From Mariniflexile sp044335535 (GTDB lineage: Bacteria; Bacteroidota; Bacteroidia; Flavobacteriales; Flavobacteriaceae), in contig NZ_JBIQVZ010000007.1 of assembly GCF_044335535.1 (NCBI RefSeq), forward strand, positions 1 through 64,000: DNA of 64,000 nt. The letters run 5' to 3'. The notes below the pieces were generated by a model. The model worked only from the letters and a program-made list of their open reading frames with translations. It was not told the origin of the DNA and made no database searches. The position numbers were made by a program, and so were the translations under genes. Below are positions 1 to 9,074 of the stretch, piece after piece (the stretch's first letter is position 1; each line of letters opens with the position of its first letter).

Positions 1-348
1 AATAGACAATAGACAATAGAAAAATAGAAATTGCATGATAGACAAATATTTCTCGCTAAGGCGCAAAGGCGCAAAGCTTTTTAAGACAATAGATAATTGT
101 AATCTAACAGTGAAACAAGAAACTTGAACAGAACTCCGAACCCATAACTTTAGTGCACTTTAAGTCCCCATAACTTTAGGCACTTTAAATTAAGTACCCA
201 TAACTTTAGTGCACTTTAAGTACTCATACCTTTAGGCACTTTAAATTCAGAATTCAAGTTAATTAAGCTTTTTAACAAAACCTTAAGATGTGGATGCGTA
301 ACATAATAGTAATTTGGACGTCAATTACAAAACTCTAAAAAGCCATTA
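1..348. other. Gene-free left edge with short repeats
   Basis: No credible gene is seen. The stretch begins with AATAGACAAT-like short repeats and then holds the four-copy tandem repeat listed separately. The last 100 bases must contain the promoter of the peptidase gene at 349, but no clear TAnnTTTG box could be placed. Confidence 0.6.
141..247. repeat. Four-copy tandem repeat, about 26 bp unit
   Basis: CCATAACTTTAG followed by (T)GCACTTTAA occurs four times in a row, beginning near 141, 167, 197 and 223. The copies alternate between a form with TGCACTTTAA and one with GCACTTTAA, so the array can also be read as two copies of a unit of about 54 bp. It is non-coding and lies upstream of the first gene. 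Confidence 0.8.
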
Positions 349-2238
349 ATGAATACTAAAACTTTAGCCGCTTTATTCGCCGGCATTTTATTAGCTAGCT
401 GTAGTGCTACAAAAACATCAGGGAACGATTTAGCTACAAGTGTACCCATAGAAACTTCAATAAATTTATCGAAAGTTGAAAACGATAAAGCCCCTGTAGT
501 TATTAATCCTGGGCGTTTTACCGTTGAAACCGTTAGCTATCATTTGCCTAAAGTGGTACAAGGTACTTATTCGGTAAGTGATTTTGGAAAGTATATTGAC
601 GATTTTAAAGCTTTCGATTATAAAGGCAACGAGATGCCTGTAAACAAAACCGATGTAAATACATGGGTTATTAAAAATGCGAAGCAATTAGACAAAATCA
701 CGTATTTTGTTAATGATACTTATGATACTGAAGTTTCAGGTAGAATTGGATCAGAAAACCCTTTTTCACCAGCAGGCACAAATATAGAACCTGATAATTA
801 TGTATTAAACCTACATGGTTTTATTGGGTATTTCGATGTGTTAAAGAATAACCAATACAAATTGGATGTTACAGCTCCTGCCGATTTTGTTCGTACTTCG
901 GCTTTACAAAATACAGGCTCGAAAACAAGTGAAGATGGTACCATTACGACAAGTTATTTCGCAACACGCTATTTTGATATTACCGACAATCCGATGATGT
1001 ATGGTAATTTAAGTGTTGAAGAGTTTCAAGTAGGCAATATTAAAATTGTTTTAAGTGTATATTCCCCAAATAAAGTACACTCTGCTGCGTCTTTAAAGGA
1101 AACCATTTTTAAGATGATGCAAGCCCAAAAAGCATTTTTAGGTGATATCAATTCTACACCACGTTACGATATTTATTTGTATTTATCTGAAGAAAAAGAT
1201 GAATCACCAAAAGGGTTTGGAGCTCTTGAACATCATACATCTACTATGGTGGTTATGCCCGAATCTATGGAAGAAGATGCTTTGGCAGAAAGCATGCTAG
1301 AAACGGTATCTCATGAATTTTTTCATATTGTAAGTCCGTTATCAATTCATTCTGAAGATATTCATTATTTCGATTATAACAATCCCACCTTCTCAAAACA
1401 TTTGTGGATGTACGAAGGTGTAACCGAATATTTTGCAAATTTATTTCAGGTAAACCAAAGTTTGATAGATGAAAATGAATTCTACAACAAAATCATGGAA
1501 AAAATTCAACGTTCAAAAACAATGAATGATGCTATGAGTTTTACCATTATGAGTGAGAATGTATTAAAAGCACCATATAAGGACGAATATTATAATGTAT
1601 ATCAAAAAGGTGCGTTAATTGGCATGTGTATAGACATTTTAATGCGTGAAGAAAGTAATGGCAACCGAGGCATTTTATCTTTAATGAAAGAACTATCAAA
1701 CAAATACGGTAAAAACAAGCCCTTTGAAGACGATAAGCTTATTGAAGACATTTCGAGTATGACGTACCCTTCGGTTCACGATTTTTTAACAACACATGTG
1801 GTTGGTGATATCCCAATTAACTACAACGGGTTTTTTAATAAAGTAGGCTTGGAGATTGGCGAAGGTAAAATAGAAACAAATTATATTTTAATGAATGGTG
1901 CTCCGATAGTTAGTGGAGACCCTCAAACAGGCACCATATTTTTTACAGATATGGTTCTACAAAACAGCTTTTGGACAGATAATGGAGCACAGCCAAACGA
2001 TGTTATTAAATCTATTGGTGGTACCGAGTTGACCATGCAAAATGCAAACCAAGTATTGCAAGGTGTATTTATGTGGAAACCAGGTAAAGACATTGAGGTA
2101 AAATTAGAAAGAGATGGTAAAGAAGTCGTTGTTAAAACTAAAACCACACCAACTTACACAATGGGTGAAAGCATTGTGGAAAAACCAGATGCTACACCAG
2201 CACAAAAAAAATTACGTGACGCTTGGTTAAAAGGATAA
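349..2238 (+). CDS. Lipoprotein M61-family (glycyl aminopeptidase-like) metallopeptidase with C-terminal PDZ
   Basis: Predicted zinc-dependent peptidase anchored to the cell envelope as a lipoprotein. The N-terminus is a lipoprotein signal with the lipobox cysteine at residue 18 (LLASC). The zinc site HEFFH is at residues 322-326, and the third ligand is probably the glutamate of YEGVTEYF near residue 356, a pattern typical of family M61. The last 130 residues look like a PDZ domain. The length of 629 residues fits M61 proteins of Bacteroidota. The gene stands alone and is followed by a good terminator hairpin at 2267-2306. The substrate is unknown; M61 members favour N-terminal glycine or alanine. 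Confidence 0.85.
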   Translation: MNTKTLAALFAGILLASCSATKTSGNDLATSVPIETSINLSKVENDKAPVVINPGRFTVETVSYHLPKVVQGTYSVSDFGKYIDDFKAFDYKGNEMPVNKTDVNTWVIKNAKQLDKITYFVNDTYDTEVSGRIGSENPFSPAGTNIEPDNYVLNLHGFIGYFDVLKNNQYKLDVTAPADFVRTSALQNTGSKTSEDGTITTSYFATRYFDITDNPMMYGNLSVEEFQVGNIKIVLSVYSPNKVHSAASLKETIFKMMQAQKAFLGDINSTPRYDIYLYLSEEKDESPKGFGALEHHTSTMVVMPESMEEDALAESMLETVSHEFFHIVSPLSIHSEDIHYFDYNNPTFSKHLWMYEGVTEYFANLFQVNQSLIDENEFYNKIMEKIQRSKTMNDAMSFTIMSENVLKAPYKDEYYNVYQKGALIGMCIDILMREESNGNRGILSLMKELSNKYGKNKPFEDDKLIEDISSMTYPSVHDFLTTHVVGDIPINYNGFFNKVGLEIGEGKIETNYILMNGAPIVSGDPQTGTIFFTDMVLQNSFWTDNGAQPNDVIKSIGGTELTMQNANQVLQGVFMWKPGKDIEVKLERDGKEVVVKTKTTPTYTMGESIVEKPDATPAQKKLRDAWLKG

Positions 2239-2266
2239 TGTAATTCTCGATTTTAGAATTTATATT

Positions 2267-2341
2267 AACGATTGATGAACTTTAAGTTTGTCAATCGTTT
2301 TTTTTTAGAACCCAATCAGGGTTTTAAACCCTGATTGGGTT
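2267..2341. terminator. Terminator hairpin plus perfect palindrome between convergent genes
   Basis: AACGATTGA (2267-2275) pairs with TCAATCGTT (2291-2299) and is followed by a T-run, giving a rho-independent terminator for the peptidase gene. Immediately after it, 2309-2341 is a perfect inverted repeat (AACCCAATCAGGGTTT and its complement around TAA) that probably ends transcription of the minus-strand gene ending at 2351. Confidence 0.75.
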
Positions 2342-2350
2342 GGTTAATCA

Positions 2351-3124
2351 TTAAAACCCCTCAAACACACCCAAACCAAACAAAGCAAAATCGTATTTAA
2401 CCGGATCGTTGACATCAAGGTTTCTTAAAGCAGTATCTAATTCCAATAATGCTTTGGCATCATTTTGCTTTCTTTTTAAAAGACCTAACTTTCGAGCAAC
2501 ATTGCCTGAATGAACATCTAACGGACATGACAATTGAGCAGGAGAGAGGCTGTTCCAAATGCCAAAATCAACCCCAGTTTTATCGTTTCTCACCATCCAA
2601 CGCAAAAACATATTAATACGTTTTGCTGCCGAATTTTTTGATGGATCGCTAACGTGTTTTTGGGTTCTTTCTAAATGTTCAACTTCAAAAAAAACGGTTT
2701 TAAATTTAGAGATGGATGTTTGAAGTGACTCTTTTTCGGCATGTTTAGCAAACACAGTTTCCAAACCGTTATGGTTTATATAAATATTTCTTAGGCATTT
2801 TATAAACTGTATGGTATCATTACCATTAAAAGTTCTGTGTACAAAAGGATATAGCTTTTCTAAATCGGTTTCAGTATGATTCATTACAAAATCAAAAGGA
2901 GAATTATCAAGAAACTCCATGAGTCGTTTCGCATTAGTAATAATGCTTTTTCGATTTCCCCAAGCGATGGTAGCAGTTAAAAACCCTGCAATTTCAATGT
3001 CTTCTTTTATAGAAAATTGATGCGGAATTTGAATGGGGTCACTTTCAATAAACTTTGGGTTATTGTACTGTGCTACTTTACTATCTAGAAAGTCTTTTAG
3101 TTCGCTTTTATTCAAGAAATTCAA
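2351..3124 (-). CDS. TIGR02757 (DUF2400) family protein
   Basis: Conserved protein of unknown function, 257 residues, matching by recollection the TIGR02757 family found across Bacteroidota and some Proteobacteria. Visible family traits are the N-terminal DPIQIPHQF block, the AWGNRKSI segment, the FLRWMVRND block and CPLDVHSGNVARKLGLL near the C-terminus. These resemble the DNA-glycosylase-like helical architecture proposed for the family, which is inference. There is no signal peptide, so it is probably cytoplasmic. It is a single gene, convergent with the peptidase and divergent from the lipoprotein gene at 3383. Confidence 0.8.
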   Translation of the reverse strand: MNFLNKSELKDFLDSKVAQYNNPKFIESDPIQIPHQFSIKEDIEIAGFLTATIAWGNRKSIITNAKRLMEFLDNSPFDFVMNHTETDLEKLYPFVHRTFNGNDTIQFIKCLRNIYINHNGLETVFAKHAEKESLQTSISKFKTVFFEVEHLERTQKHVSDPSKNSAAKRINMFLRWMVRNDKTGVDFGIWNSLSPAQLSCPLDVHSGNVARKLGLLKRKQNDAKALLELDTALRNLDVNDPVKYDFALFGLGVFEGF

Positions 3125-3382
3125 TTTTAAAATTCAAAAGTAAACTTATTTTTTTACTAATTGAAGGTATTGAGGAGGCAAAAGGGGTATCGATAATCTT
3201 ACCGGTAACAGGTATTCTTTTATGGTATGGCAGAAAATATAAAAAGGAAAAACTTGTAAAAATTATCGATGAAAAGTAAAAATAGACTTTAAACAGTAAG
3301 ATTTTAGTGTTTGAACTAACTAAAAATAAAATTTATAACGTTATTTAGTTTCAAAATTAATGTATTTCTAAAACATTGTATT

Positions 3383-4192
3383 ATGAAAAAAATGATAGTT
3401 CCCATTCTTGCACTTTTTTTTATGAGTTGTCAAGAAGATGATTTAAAACCAAATGTTGATCCTGCATCTGCTATGGAAGCTTTAACCGAATATGCCATAG
3501 TAAATAAGGTTTTTCAAGATGCAGGTAATAATAGTGGAGACGCTGTTTTAAATTCCGAAAATTCAGCATCTATTTCAAAAATAAGTAAAACGAGTGCCGT
3601 GGGGCCAATAATAACCGTTGAGCCTTTAGATTTGACCACGTTTCCCAAGACCATAACTGTTGACTACCAAGATGGTGTGTTATGTAAGGATGGTATAACA
3701 CGTAAAGGAATCGCTACTATCGTTTCAACCAATTGGTATGGTGTAGAAGGTAGTGAGCATACAACCACCTTTAACAATTATTATCACAACAATTATAAAG
3801 TAGAAGGAACCCATTACGTGAAAAATTTAGGTAAAAATATAGATGGTGATTTGCAATATAGCGTTATCATTGAGAATGGAAAAATAACCACAGAAATGGG
3901 TAAAACCATCAATTATACCGAGAATTCTACCAGAACTTGGGTAGCAGGTTCTGATACGCCTCTTAATATTTGGGATGATGAATATATGTTAGATGGCACC
4001 CAATCGGGTGTGAGTTCAAAAGGCATTGAATATTCGTTAACCATTGAAGAATCACTACATTTTGTGTTATTGCCAAGAAGCATCAAATCGGGTATTCTTG
4101 ATATTGATGTTGCGAATATAAAAGACATCAAATTGAATTATACTACCTCAACAATTACTATATTGGGTCAAACGTTTCCTTTTGGAAATTGA
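3383..4192 (+). CDS. Hypothetical lipoprotein
   Basis: 269 residues. The N-terminus MKKMIVPILALFFMSC is a lipoprotein signal with the cysteine at residue 16, followed by acidic residues (QEDD), which in Bacteroidota can resemble a lipoprotein export signal for the cell surface. The rest is rich in Thr, Asn and Tyr with alternating beta-type sequence, but no domain was recognised. It is a single gene followed by a long palindrome at 4216-4356 that should stop transcription. The role is unknown; an envelope-exposed protein is likely. Confidence 0.7.
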   Translation: MKKMIVPILALFFMSCQEDDLKPNVDPASAMEALTEYAIVNKVFQDAGNNSGDAVLNSENSASISKISKTSAVGPIITVEPLDLTTFPKTITVDYQDGVLCKDGITRKGIATIVSTNWYGVEGSEHTTTFNNYYHNNYKVEGTHYVKNLGKNIDGDLQYSVIIENGKITTEMGKTINYTENSTRTWVAGSDTPLNIWDDEYMLDGTQSGVSSKGIEYSLTIEESLHFVLLPRSIKSGILDIDVANIKDIKLNYTTSTITILGQTFPFGN

Positions 4193-4215
4193 TTGAACCT
4201 ACAACAATAATTAAA

Positions 4216-4356
4216 CAAAAGAGGCTGTCTAAAAAGTTTAATTGGATGTCATATTGAGCTTGTCGAAATATTTAAACATACTGGTAATCAATATCGGTTT
4301 CGACAAGCTCAACCTGACAAATTAAATTTAAAGGACTTTTTAGACAGCCTCTTTTG
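4216..4356. repeat. 141-bp inverted-repeat element, copy 1 (bidirectional terminator)
   Basis: The outer arms are a perfect 22-bp inverted repeat at 4216-4237 and 4335-4356, built on GAGGCTGTCTAAAAAG. An inner pair, TTGAGCTTGTCGAAA (4254-4268) and TTTCGACAAGCTCAA (4298-4312), allows one long hairpin. It lies between convergent genes. A near-identical copy is at 6281-6443 in the same setting, so a bidirectional terminator role is likely. Confidence 0.8.
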
Positions 4357-4371
4357 TTTGCTAAAAACCTG

Positions 4372-5037
4372 TTAGTTATTGATTATTTTCCCATCAACCA
4401 TTACTAATTTTCTATCAGCTAAATTGGCAAGTTCTTCATTGTGTGTTACAATTACAAAGGTTTGCCCGAATTCATCACGTAGTTTAAAAAATAAGCTGTG
4501 TAGATTTTCTGCAGATTCGCTGTCTAAATTACCAGAAGGTTCATCAGCAAAAATTAAATCAGGATTATTTATAAGTGCTCTGGCTACGGCAACACGTTGT
4601 TGTTCGCCACCGGAAAGTTCGTTTGGCTTATGATTGTATCGGTGTGATAATCCTAAAAAATCCAATAATTCTTTGGCACGTTTTTCGGCATCGGCCTTTT
4701 TGGTGCCTTTTATAAAAGCGGGTAAGCAAGCATTTTCTAAGGCAGTGAACTCAGGTAGTAATTGGTGAAATTGAAAAATAAAACCAATATGTTCGTTTCT
4801 AAACTTTGCTAAAGCTTTATCGTTAAGTCCGTTAATGCTAACATTGTTAATAGTAAGCTCATAAGGTTCTTTGGAAGAAGCTCTGTCTAAAGTACCCAAA
4901 ATTTGCAGTAAGGTTGTTTTTCCAGCACCCGAAGCTCCTACAATAGAGACAACCTCTCCTTTTTGTACATGAATGTCTACGCCTTTAAGAACTTCTAAAT
5001 CCTTATAAAATTTATGAATGTTTTTTGCTTGAATCAT
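4372..5037 (-). CDS. lolD: ABC transporter ATP-binding protein, LolD-like
   Basis: ATPase subunit of the LolD/MacB type, which powers lipoprotein release or envelope export with a LolC/E-like permease encoded elsewhere. In the 221-residue product the Walker A is GASGAGKTT (34-42); the signature LSGGEQQR, Walker B (LIFADEPSGNLD) and the switch histidine (VTHNEE) are all present. The open frame extends 35 codons further upstream, but that extension is encoded by the inverted-repeat element at 5091-5297. MIQAKNIHKFYK at 5037 is the normal family start. LolD itself is the best guess; other MacB-family roles are possible. Confidence 0.88.
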   Translation of the reverse strand: MIQAKNIHKFYKDLEVLKGVDIHVQKGEVVSIVGASGAGKTTLLQILGTLDRASSKEPYELTINNVSINGLNDKALAKFRNEHIGFIFQFHQLLPEFTALENACLPAFIKGTKKADAEKRAKELLDFLGLSHRYNHKPNELSGGEQQRVAVARALINNPDLIFADEPSGNLDSESAENLHSLFFKLRDEFGQTFVIVTHNEELANLADRKLVMVDGKIINN

Positions 5038-5090
5038 AAGTGTAAAATAATAGCGTGAAAATACTACTTTAAGCCGTTCTGTACAATTAA

Positions 5091-5297
5091 GAAACTGTTT
5101 AAGTTTTATCCGTTGGCTTTTTTGTGTGCCTTTTTCCGCCATACATCAGCTATTTTTCGGTCTATAGCTATGTACCTCTCCCTCTCGGTAGCCTGGCTCC
5201 TTCGCTAAAAAGGTCTCCCAGGTCTTTTTTATACGCTCGGCCCTGTCTGACAAAAAACACCCTATAAAGCATTCCAAAAACAAAATATAAACAGTTT
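5091..5297 (+). repeat. MITE-like inverted-repeat element, copy 1
   Basis: The ends are imperfect inverted repeats, AAACTGTTTAAGTTTT at 5093 and AAAATATAAACAGTTT ending at 5297. The interior includes GTGTGCCTTTTTCCGC and a terminal ACATTCCAAAAACAAAA-type block. Related copies are at 56889-57053 (+) and 48578-48740 (-). This copy carries an extra segment of roughly 50-70 bases in the middle relative to the 57-kb copy. It sits between the divergent lolD-like and folE genes and creates a false N-terminal extension of the ATPase frame. Confidence 0.75.
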
Positions 5298-5364
5298 ATA
5301 AGAATTGTTTTTATTGCTATCTGCTATTTATACTTTATATTTAGGTACTATAAAAACATAAAGA

Positions 5365-5952
5365 ATGTCATATAAAGATTTTGAAGAATACAACATACAG
5401 GTTACCGATGATGTGACAGACAGATATAAAAAGATTATTGAAGATTTGGGTGAAAATACAGAGCGCGATGGTTTGTTAAAAACCCCAGAACGTGCTGCCA
5501 AAGCCATGCAGTTTTTAACGCAAGGGTATCATCAAGATCCTGTTGAAATTCTTAAAAGTGCTATGTTTAAAGAGAGCTATAACGAAATGGTTATTGTAAA
5601 GGACATTGAGTTGTATTCCCTTTGCGAACATCATATACTGCCGTTTTTTGGAAAAGCACATATTGCCTATATCCCTAACGGACATATTGTGGGGTTAAGC
5701 AAATTACCCAGGATTGTCGATGTGTTTGCACGTCGGTTACAAGTACAGGAACGCTTAACCGAACAGATTTTGGATTGTATAAACGATACCTTAAAACCTC
5801 AAGGTGTTGCAGTGGTTATTGAGGCATCGCACATGTGTATGATGATGCGCGGTGTGCAAAAGCAAAATTCGGTAACCACCACATCTGGGTTTAGAGGGCA
5901 ATTTGAAAAAATTGAAACCAGAAACGAGTTTTTAAAACTAATAGGGAAGTAG
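5365..5952 (+). CDS. folE: GTP cyclohydrolase I
   Basis: Converts GTP to 7,8-dihydroneopterin triphosphate, the first step of folate (and possibly other pterin) synthesis, in the cytoplasm as a decamer. The 195-residue product has the zinc ligands C87 and H90 in LCEHHILPFFGK and C158 in SHMCMMMRG. The substrate-binding block GLSKLPRIVDVFARRLQVQERLT and the C-terminal TSGFRGQF are present. The length is standard for the family. The small membrane protein at 6005 follows by 52 bases and may be co-transcribed. Confidence 0.95.
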   Translation: MSYKDFEEYNIQVTDDVTDRYKKIIEDLGENTERDGLLKTPERAAKAMQFLTQGYHQDPVEILKSAMFKESYNEMVIVKDIELYSLCEHHILPFFGKAHIAYIPNGHIVGLSKLPRIVDVFARRLQVQERLTEQILDCINDTLKPQGVAVVIEASHMCMMMRGVQKQNSVTTTSGFRGQFEKIETRNEFLKLIGK

Positions 5953-6004
5953 TTTTTGGTATATTTATTGTAATGTGTTCAATAACAATGCAATATTATT
6001 ATAA

Positions 6005-6280
6005 ATGAAATTGGAGAATTTAAGTAAATACAAAAAGCTAGCTTTAGGTATCGTATTCGATATTATTGGTTTTATCACCTTTATAGATATTGTTTGGGCA
6101 CCACTTTCGGCGTATTTAATGACCAAGATGTATAAAGGCAACAAGGGTAAAATTGCTGGGGTCATTTCCTTTTTAGAAGAGATTATCCCAGGCTTGGATA
6201 TTATTCCAACCTTTACTATTATGTGGTTTATAACCTATGTTTTTAGTAAGGAAGAAAGCGTTATAGACATTAAACAATAA
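6005..6280 (+). CDS. Small membrane protein of unknown function
   Basis: 91 residues with hydrophobic segments at about 13-35 (LGIVFDIIGFITFIDIVW) and 66-80 (DIIPTFTIMWFITYVF), separated by a lysine/glycine-rich loop (MYKGNKGKIAG). This suggests an inner-membrane protein with two or three spans. Similar small proteins are common in Flavobacteriaceae, but no function is known to me. The stop codon abuts a strong palindrome at 6281-6443, so the gene ends a transcription unit, probably that of folE. Confidence 0.65.
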   Translation: MKLENLSKYKKLALGIVFDIIGFITFIDIVWAPLSAYLMTKMYKGNKGKIAGVISFLEEIIPGLDIIPTFTIMWFITYVFSKEESVIDIKQ

Positions 6281-6443
6281 AAAAGAGGCTGTCTAAAAAG
6301 TCTAGTTTGATGTCATATTGAGCACTTCGACAAGCTCAGCACAAGCTTTGTCGAAATATTTTAACATACTGGTAATCAATATCGGTTTCGACATGCTCAA
6401 CCTGACAAATTAAATTTAAAGGCCTTTTCAGACAGCCTCTTTT
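6281..6443. repeat. Inverted-repeat element, copy 2 (bidirectional terminator)
   Basis: The arms AAAAGAGGCTGTCTAAAAAG (near 6281-6300) and CCTTTTCAGACAGCCTCTTTT (near 6423-6443) are inverted repeats. The interior matches the element at 4216-4356 but has an extra CTTCGACAAGCTCAG insertion near 6325. It sits between the convergent small membrane protein gene and TonB receptor gene. Confidence 0.8.
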
Positions 6444-6446
6444 GGT

Positions 6447-8657
6447 TTACAAATTATAAGTTAATCCAACAGTTATATTTTTACCCATATTAAAAATACC
6501 ATCTGGTTTTAAACGCGACAGATGATTTACATAGGTTTTATTAGTTAAATTAGTTCCCGACAAAGTTATGGTAGCTTCGTTTTTAAATAAGTTGAAATTA
6601 CCACCCAATCCGGCACTTAACAAACTATAGCCAACAGTATTGGTTTCAAAAGCACTTGCGTTATTTTGGTTAAATGTTGTGGTTAGTTTCACAAACGAAT
6701 AGGCTTTTTTTAGCCAAGGTCTTTCAAATTCAACTCTTAAAATATTGGTTACCGAGTTTGCAGGAATTAAGGGCAAATAGCTAGCATTGGTTTGTTTTCC
6801 GGTAACGGTTTCAAAACTTGACTCCATGTGTAACCAATCTAAAGGATGTGGGTGGATGTGCAATCCAACTTCACCACCATATAAATTTGCGTCATTTTGC
6901 AGATAGACAAACACAGGATCGCCATCAATGCTTTCTCCGTTAGGTGAGAGGTAAATGTAATTATTAATTGTGTTATAAAACCCGTTCACAAAAAACTCAA
7001 CATGTTCGTTTTTAAATTCCAAAGCAATATCCGTTTGAAAGTTTTGCTCACTTTCTAAATTTCCGTTTCCAATTTCGTAACGGTTTGTACCTTCATGAGA
7101 ACCGTCAGAGGTTAATTCAGATAGGTTCGGTGCTCTAAAACCTGTTGCTAAATTTATTCTTGCGGTTACCTTTTTTAAGATGTCTGTTTTTAAACCCAAA
7201 GCACCATTAAAACTATTAAAGTTTTTTTGTAAACCAGTGGTTACATCAATAGTTCGGTTATCAAATCGAGCACCCAATTGCACATCTGCTTTTTCAAAAT
7301 GGATATGTGAGGTTGCTAAAACTCCAAAATCGTTTGTGGTAGCATTGGGTATTAACTGTTCTTCACCGTAATTGGTGTTTACTTGGTTCATACCTTGTAT
7401 ACCTACAATGGTTTCAAATTTTCCTAGTTTTGGCAGGTTGTATTTAACATCGTAATTAGCTGTTTTCAACTTCATGTGAAGGGCGGCTTCCAATACTTCA
7501 TTTTCGTCCTCAAGCTCTTCTTCTGCCTCGTCATGGTGGTGTTCTTCAAACTCTTTTCTGTCATTATAGATATAACCCAAATTGATATCTAAACGTGAAT
7601 TATTAAAAAACACCGATGATTTTGAACTAAACACATGGTTTGTAATATCTTGAAACGGAAGTAAAGGTGTTTTGTTAGTAGATTGTTCGCCAATTTCTTC
7701 TGGTATTCCTAATTTGGAATGGTTTACATTATAGCGAAACTCTGTTCTAAAACCTTCTTTTTGGTAGCCCATACCTGCTTTAAAATCTTGTTCTTTAAAG
7801 CGCGTGTTGGTCACTCGGTATGTGTTTGTTTTATAATCGGCGTGTTCGGTTAGACTTCCTCTGAATAAAAATTTAAAATGTTCGTCTGATGCTTTATAGC
7901 CAGCATTGGTACTAAAACCTTGAGTATTGCTAAAGTAATTGCCATTAAAATCGGCATTTGAAGTGTTGCTTTGGGCAAACTTTTCAGGGTTTATATAGAG
8001 TACGCCACCAAGCGCATCGCTACCATAGAGTAGGGAAGCAGGTCCTTTTATAACCTCGACACTTTCAATGCCCGAATCGCTAAGTCCCAAACCGTGCTCG
8101 TCTCCAAATTGTTGGTTTTCCAAACGAACTCCTTGGGCATAAACCAAAACGCGATTAGAGCTTAACCCACGAATAACGGGTTTTCCTATACTTAAACCCG
8201 TTGTAACGCTTTCTACGCCGGCAATATTGGTAATACCATCGGCTAAATTTACAGCACCATTGGCTTTTAAATTAGCGATGGTTTGGTGTTCTACTTTCAT
8301 CACGTTTTCACTTTGTAGTTTGTGAAATGGTGTCGATACAATAACGGCTTGCATTTCAATAGCTGTAGGTGTTAGGCTTATTGTTAGGCTGTTTGCTGTT
8401 GGAATTAAGATGTTTATGGATTTTGTTTCGTAACCTAAAATAGAAACAACTATTTTACGATTTCCCGAGGGCAAATTTTCTAATAGAAAGTCACCATTTT
8501 CATTGGTATATGTCCCTTTTTCAAGCTCTGAAAGGTAGATGTTAGCATACGGTATTCCTTGATTTGTTGTAGCATCTGTAACAGTGCCTTTTATTGAGTT
8601 TTGGGCATACGAGTTTGTAATTGCTAGAAATAGCAATACATTCAATAGTATTCGCAT
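6447..8657 (-). CDS. TonB-dependent outer-membrane receptor with histidine-rich loop (possible metal uptake)
   Basis: 736 residues. A signal peptide (to about residue 18) is followed by a carboxypeptidase-regulatory-like beta domain (about 22-105), a plug (about 115-230, with GIESVEVIKGPASLLYGSDALGGVL) and a C-terminal beta barrel ending in GLTYNL. An extracellular loop near residue 370 reads EEHHHDEAEEELEDENE, the kind of metal-binding stretch seen in zinc or copper receptors such as ZnuD. This, and the small His/Cys-rich protein encoded just upstream, suggest metal uptake. The substrate is inference. It is probably the last gene of an operon starting at 9851 or 9376. Confidence 0.85.
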   Translation of the reverse strand: MRILLNVLLFLAITNSYAQNSIKGTVTDATTNQGIPYANIYLSELEKGTYTNENGDFLLENLPSGNRKIVVSILGYETKSINILIPTANSLTISLTPTAIEMQAVIVSTPFHKLQSENVMKVEHQTIANLKANGAVNLADGITNIAGVESVTTGLSIGKPVIRGLSSNRVLVYAQGVRLENQQFGDEHGLGLSDSGIESVEVIKGPASLLYGSDALGGVLYINPEKFAQSNTSNADFNGNYFSNTQGFSTNAGYKASDEHFKFLFRGSLTEHADYKTNTYRVTNTRFKEQDFKAGMGYQKEGFRTEFRYNVNHSKLGIPEEIGEQSTNKTPLLPFQDITNHVFSSKSSVFFNNSRLDINLGYIYNDRKEFEEHHHDEAEEELEDENEVLEAALHMKLKTANYDVKYNLPKLGKFETIVGIQGMNQVNTNYGEEQLIPNATTNDFGVLATSHIHFEKADVQLGARFDNRTIDVTTGLQKNFNSFNGALGLKTDILKKVTARINLATGFRAPNLSELTSDGSHEGTNRYEIGNGNLESEQNFQTDIALEFKNEHVEFFVNGFYNTINNYIYLSPNGESIDGDPVFVYLQNDANLYGGEVGLHIHPHPLDWLHMESSFETVTGKQTNASYLPLIPANSVTNILRVEFERPWLKKAYSFVKLTTTFNQNNASAFETNTVGYSLLSAGLGGNFNLFKNEATITLSGTNLTNKTYVNHLSRLKPDGIFNMGKNITVGLTYNL

Positions 8658-8732
8658 AGTATGTTTTTTAATTTAATAATTATTTTAATACTGAATAAGT
8701 TTCAGTGTATTTTATAGAACTCGTTTAGGGGT

Positions 8733-9074
8733 TCAAATTATTAAATTAAAGCTGGGGGGTCCGCGGAGTGCTGTTTGTAAACGTTGAAAATCACTTAAAA
8801 ATTGATACTGTGAAATAATCTGTAAAGTATCTTCTTCAAAAGAAATTAATTCAATATTAAAAAAGGTGAAGGTATAAGAATTGCTTATTTTGAATTTATA
8901 AAAGTCACAATCGGTATTTATTTCATGTAAGTGTGTAGATTTTTCACCTTTACAGATATCATGTTTATGGTGAGCGAAGATATGGGCAAATTTAGTCGCC
9001 GTCGGAACTAATAACGCTAATGCGAGTATTAATGTTATTGTTTTAAAAGCGATATGTTCCTTTGCTTTTTGCAT
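8733..9074 (-). CDS. Small histidine-rich envelope protein
   Basis: 113 residues with one N-terminal hydrophobic segment (about 10-28), then a short His/Cys-rich stretch HIFAHHKHDICKGEKSTH and later HEINTDCDFYKF, plausible metal ligands. The C-terminus is beta-like. Its ATG overlaps the stop of the upstream gene by one base (TAATG), so translation is coupled. It is 75 bases upstream of the histidine-rich TonB receptor. I infer a periplasmic or membrane-anchored accessory of metal handling; no named family was recognised. Confidence 0.65.
   Translation of the reverse strand: MQKAKEHIAFKTITLILALALLVPTATKFAHIFAHHKHDICKGEKSTHLHEINTDCDFYKFKISNSYTFTFFNIELISFEEDTLQIISQYQFLSDFQRLQTALRGPPSFNLII

Noticed and set aside
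3055..3279. 74-codon + strand frame ending GILLWYGRKYKKEKL
   Set aside because: Its only start lies inside the minus-strand TIGR02757-type gene and there is no ATG in the non-overlapping part. It may be a trace of a small membrane protein, but it cannot be supported.
5038..5142. N-terminal extension of the LolD-like ATPase
   Set aside because: It is encoded partly by a dispersed inverted-repeat element, and the family start is at 5037.
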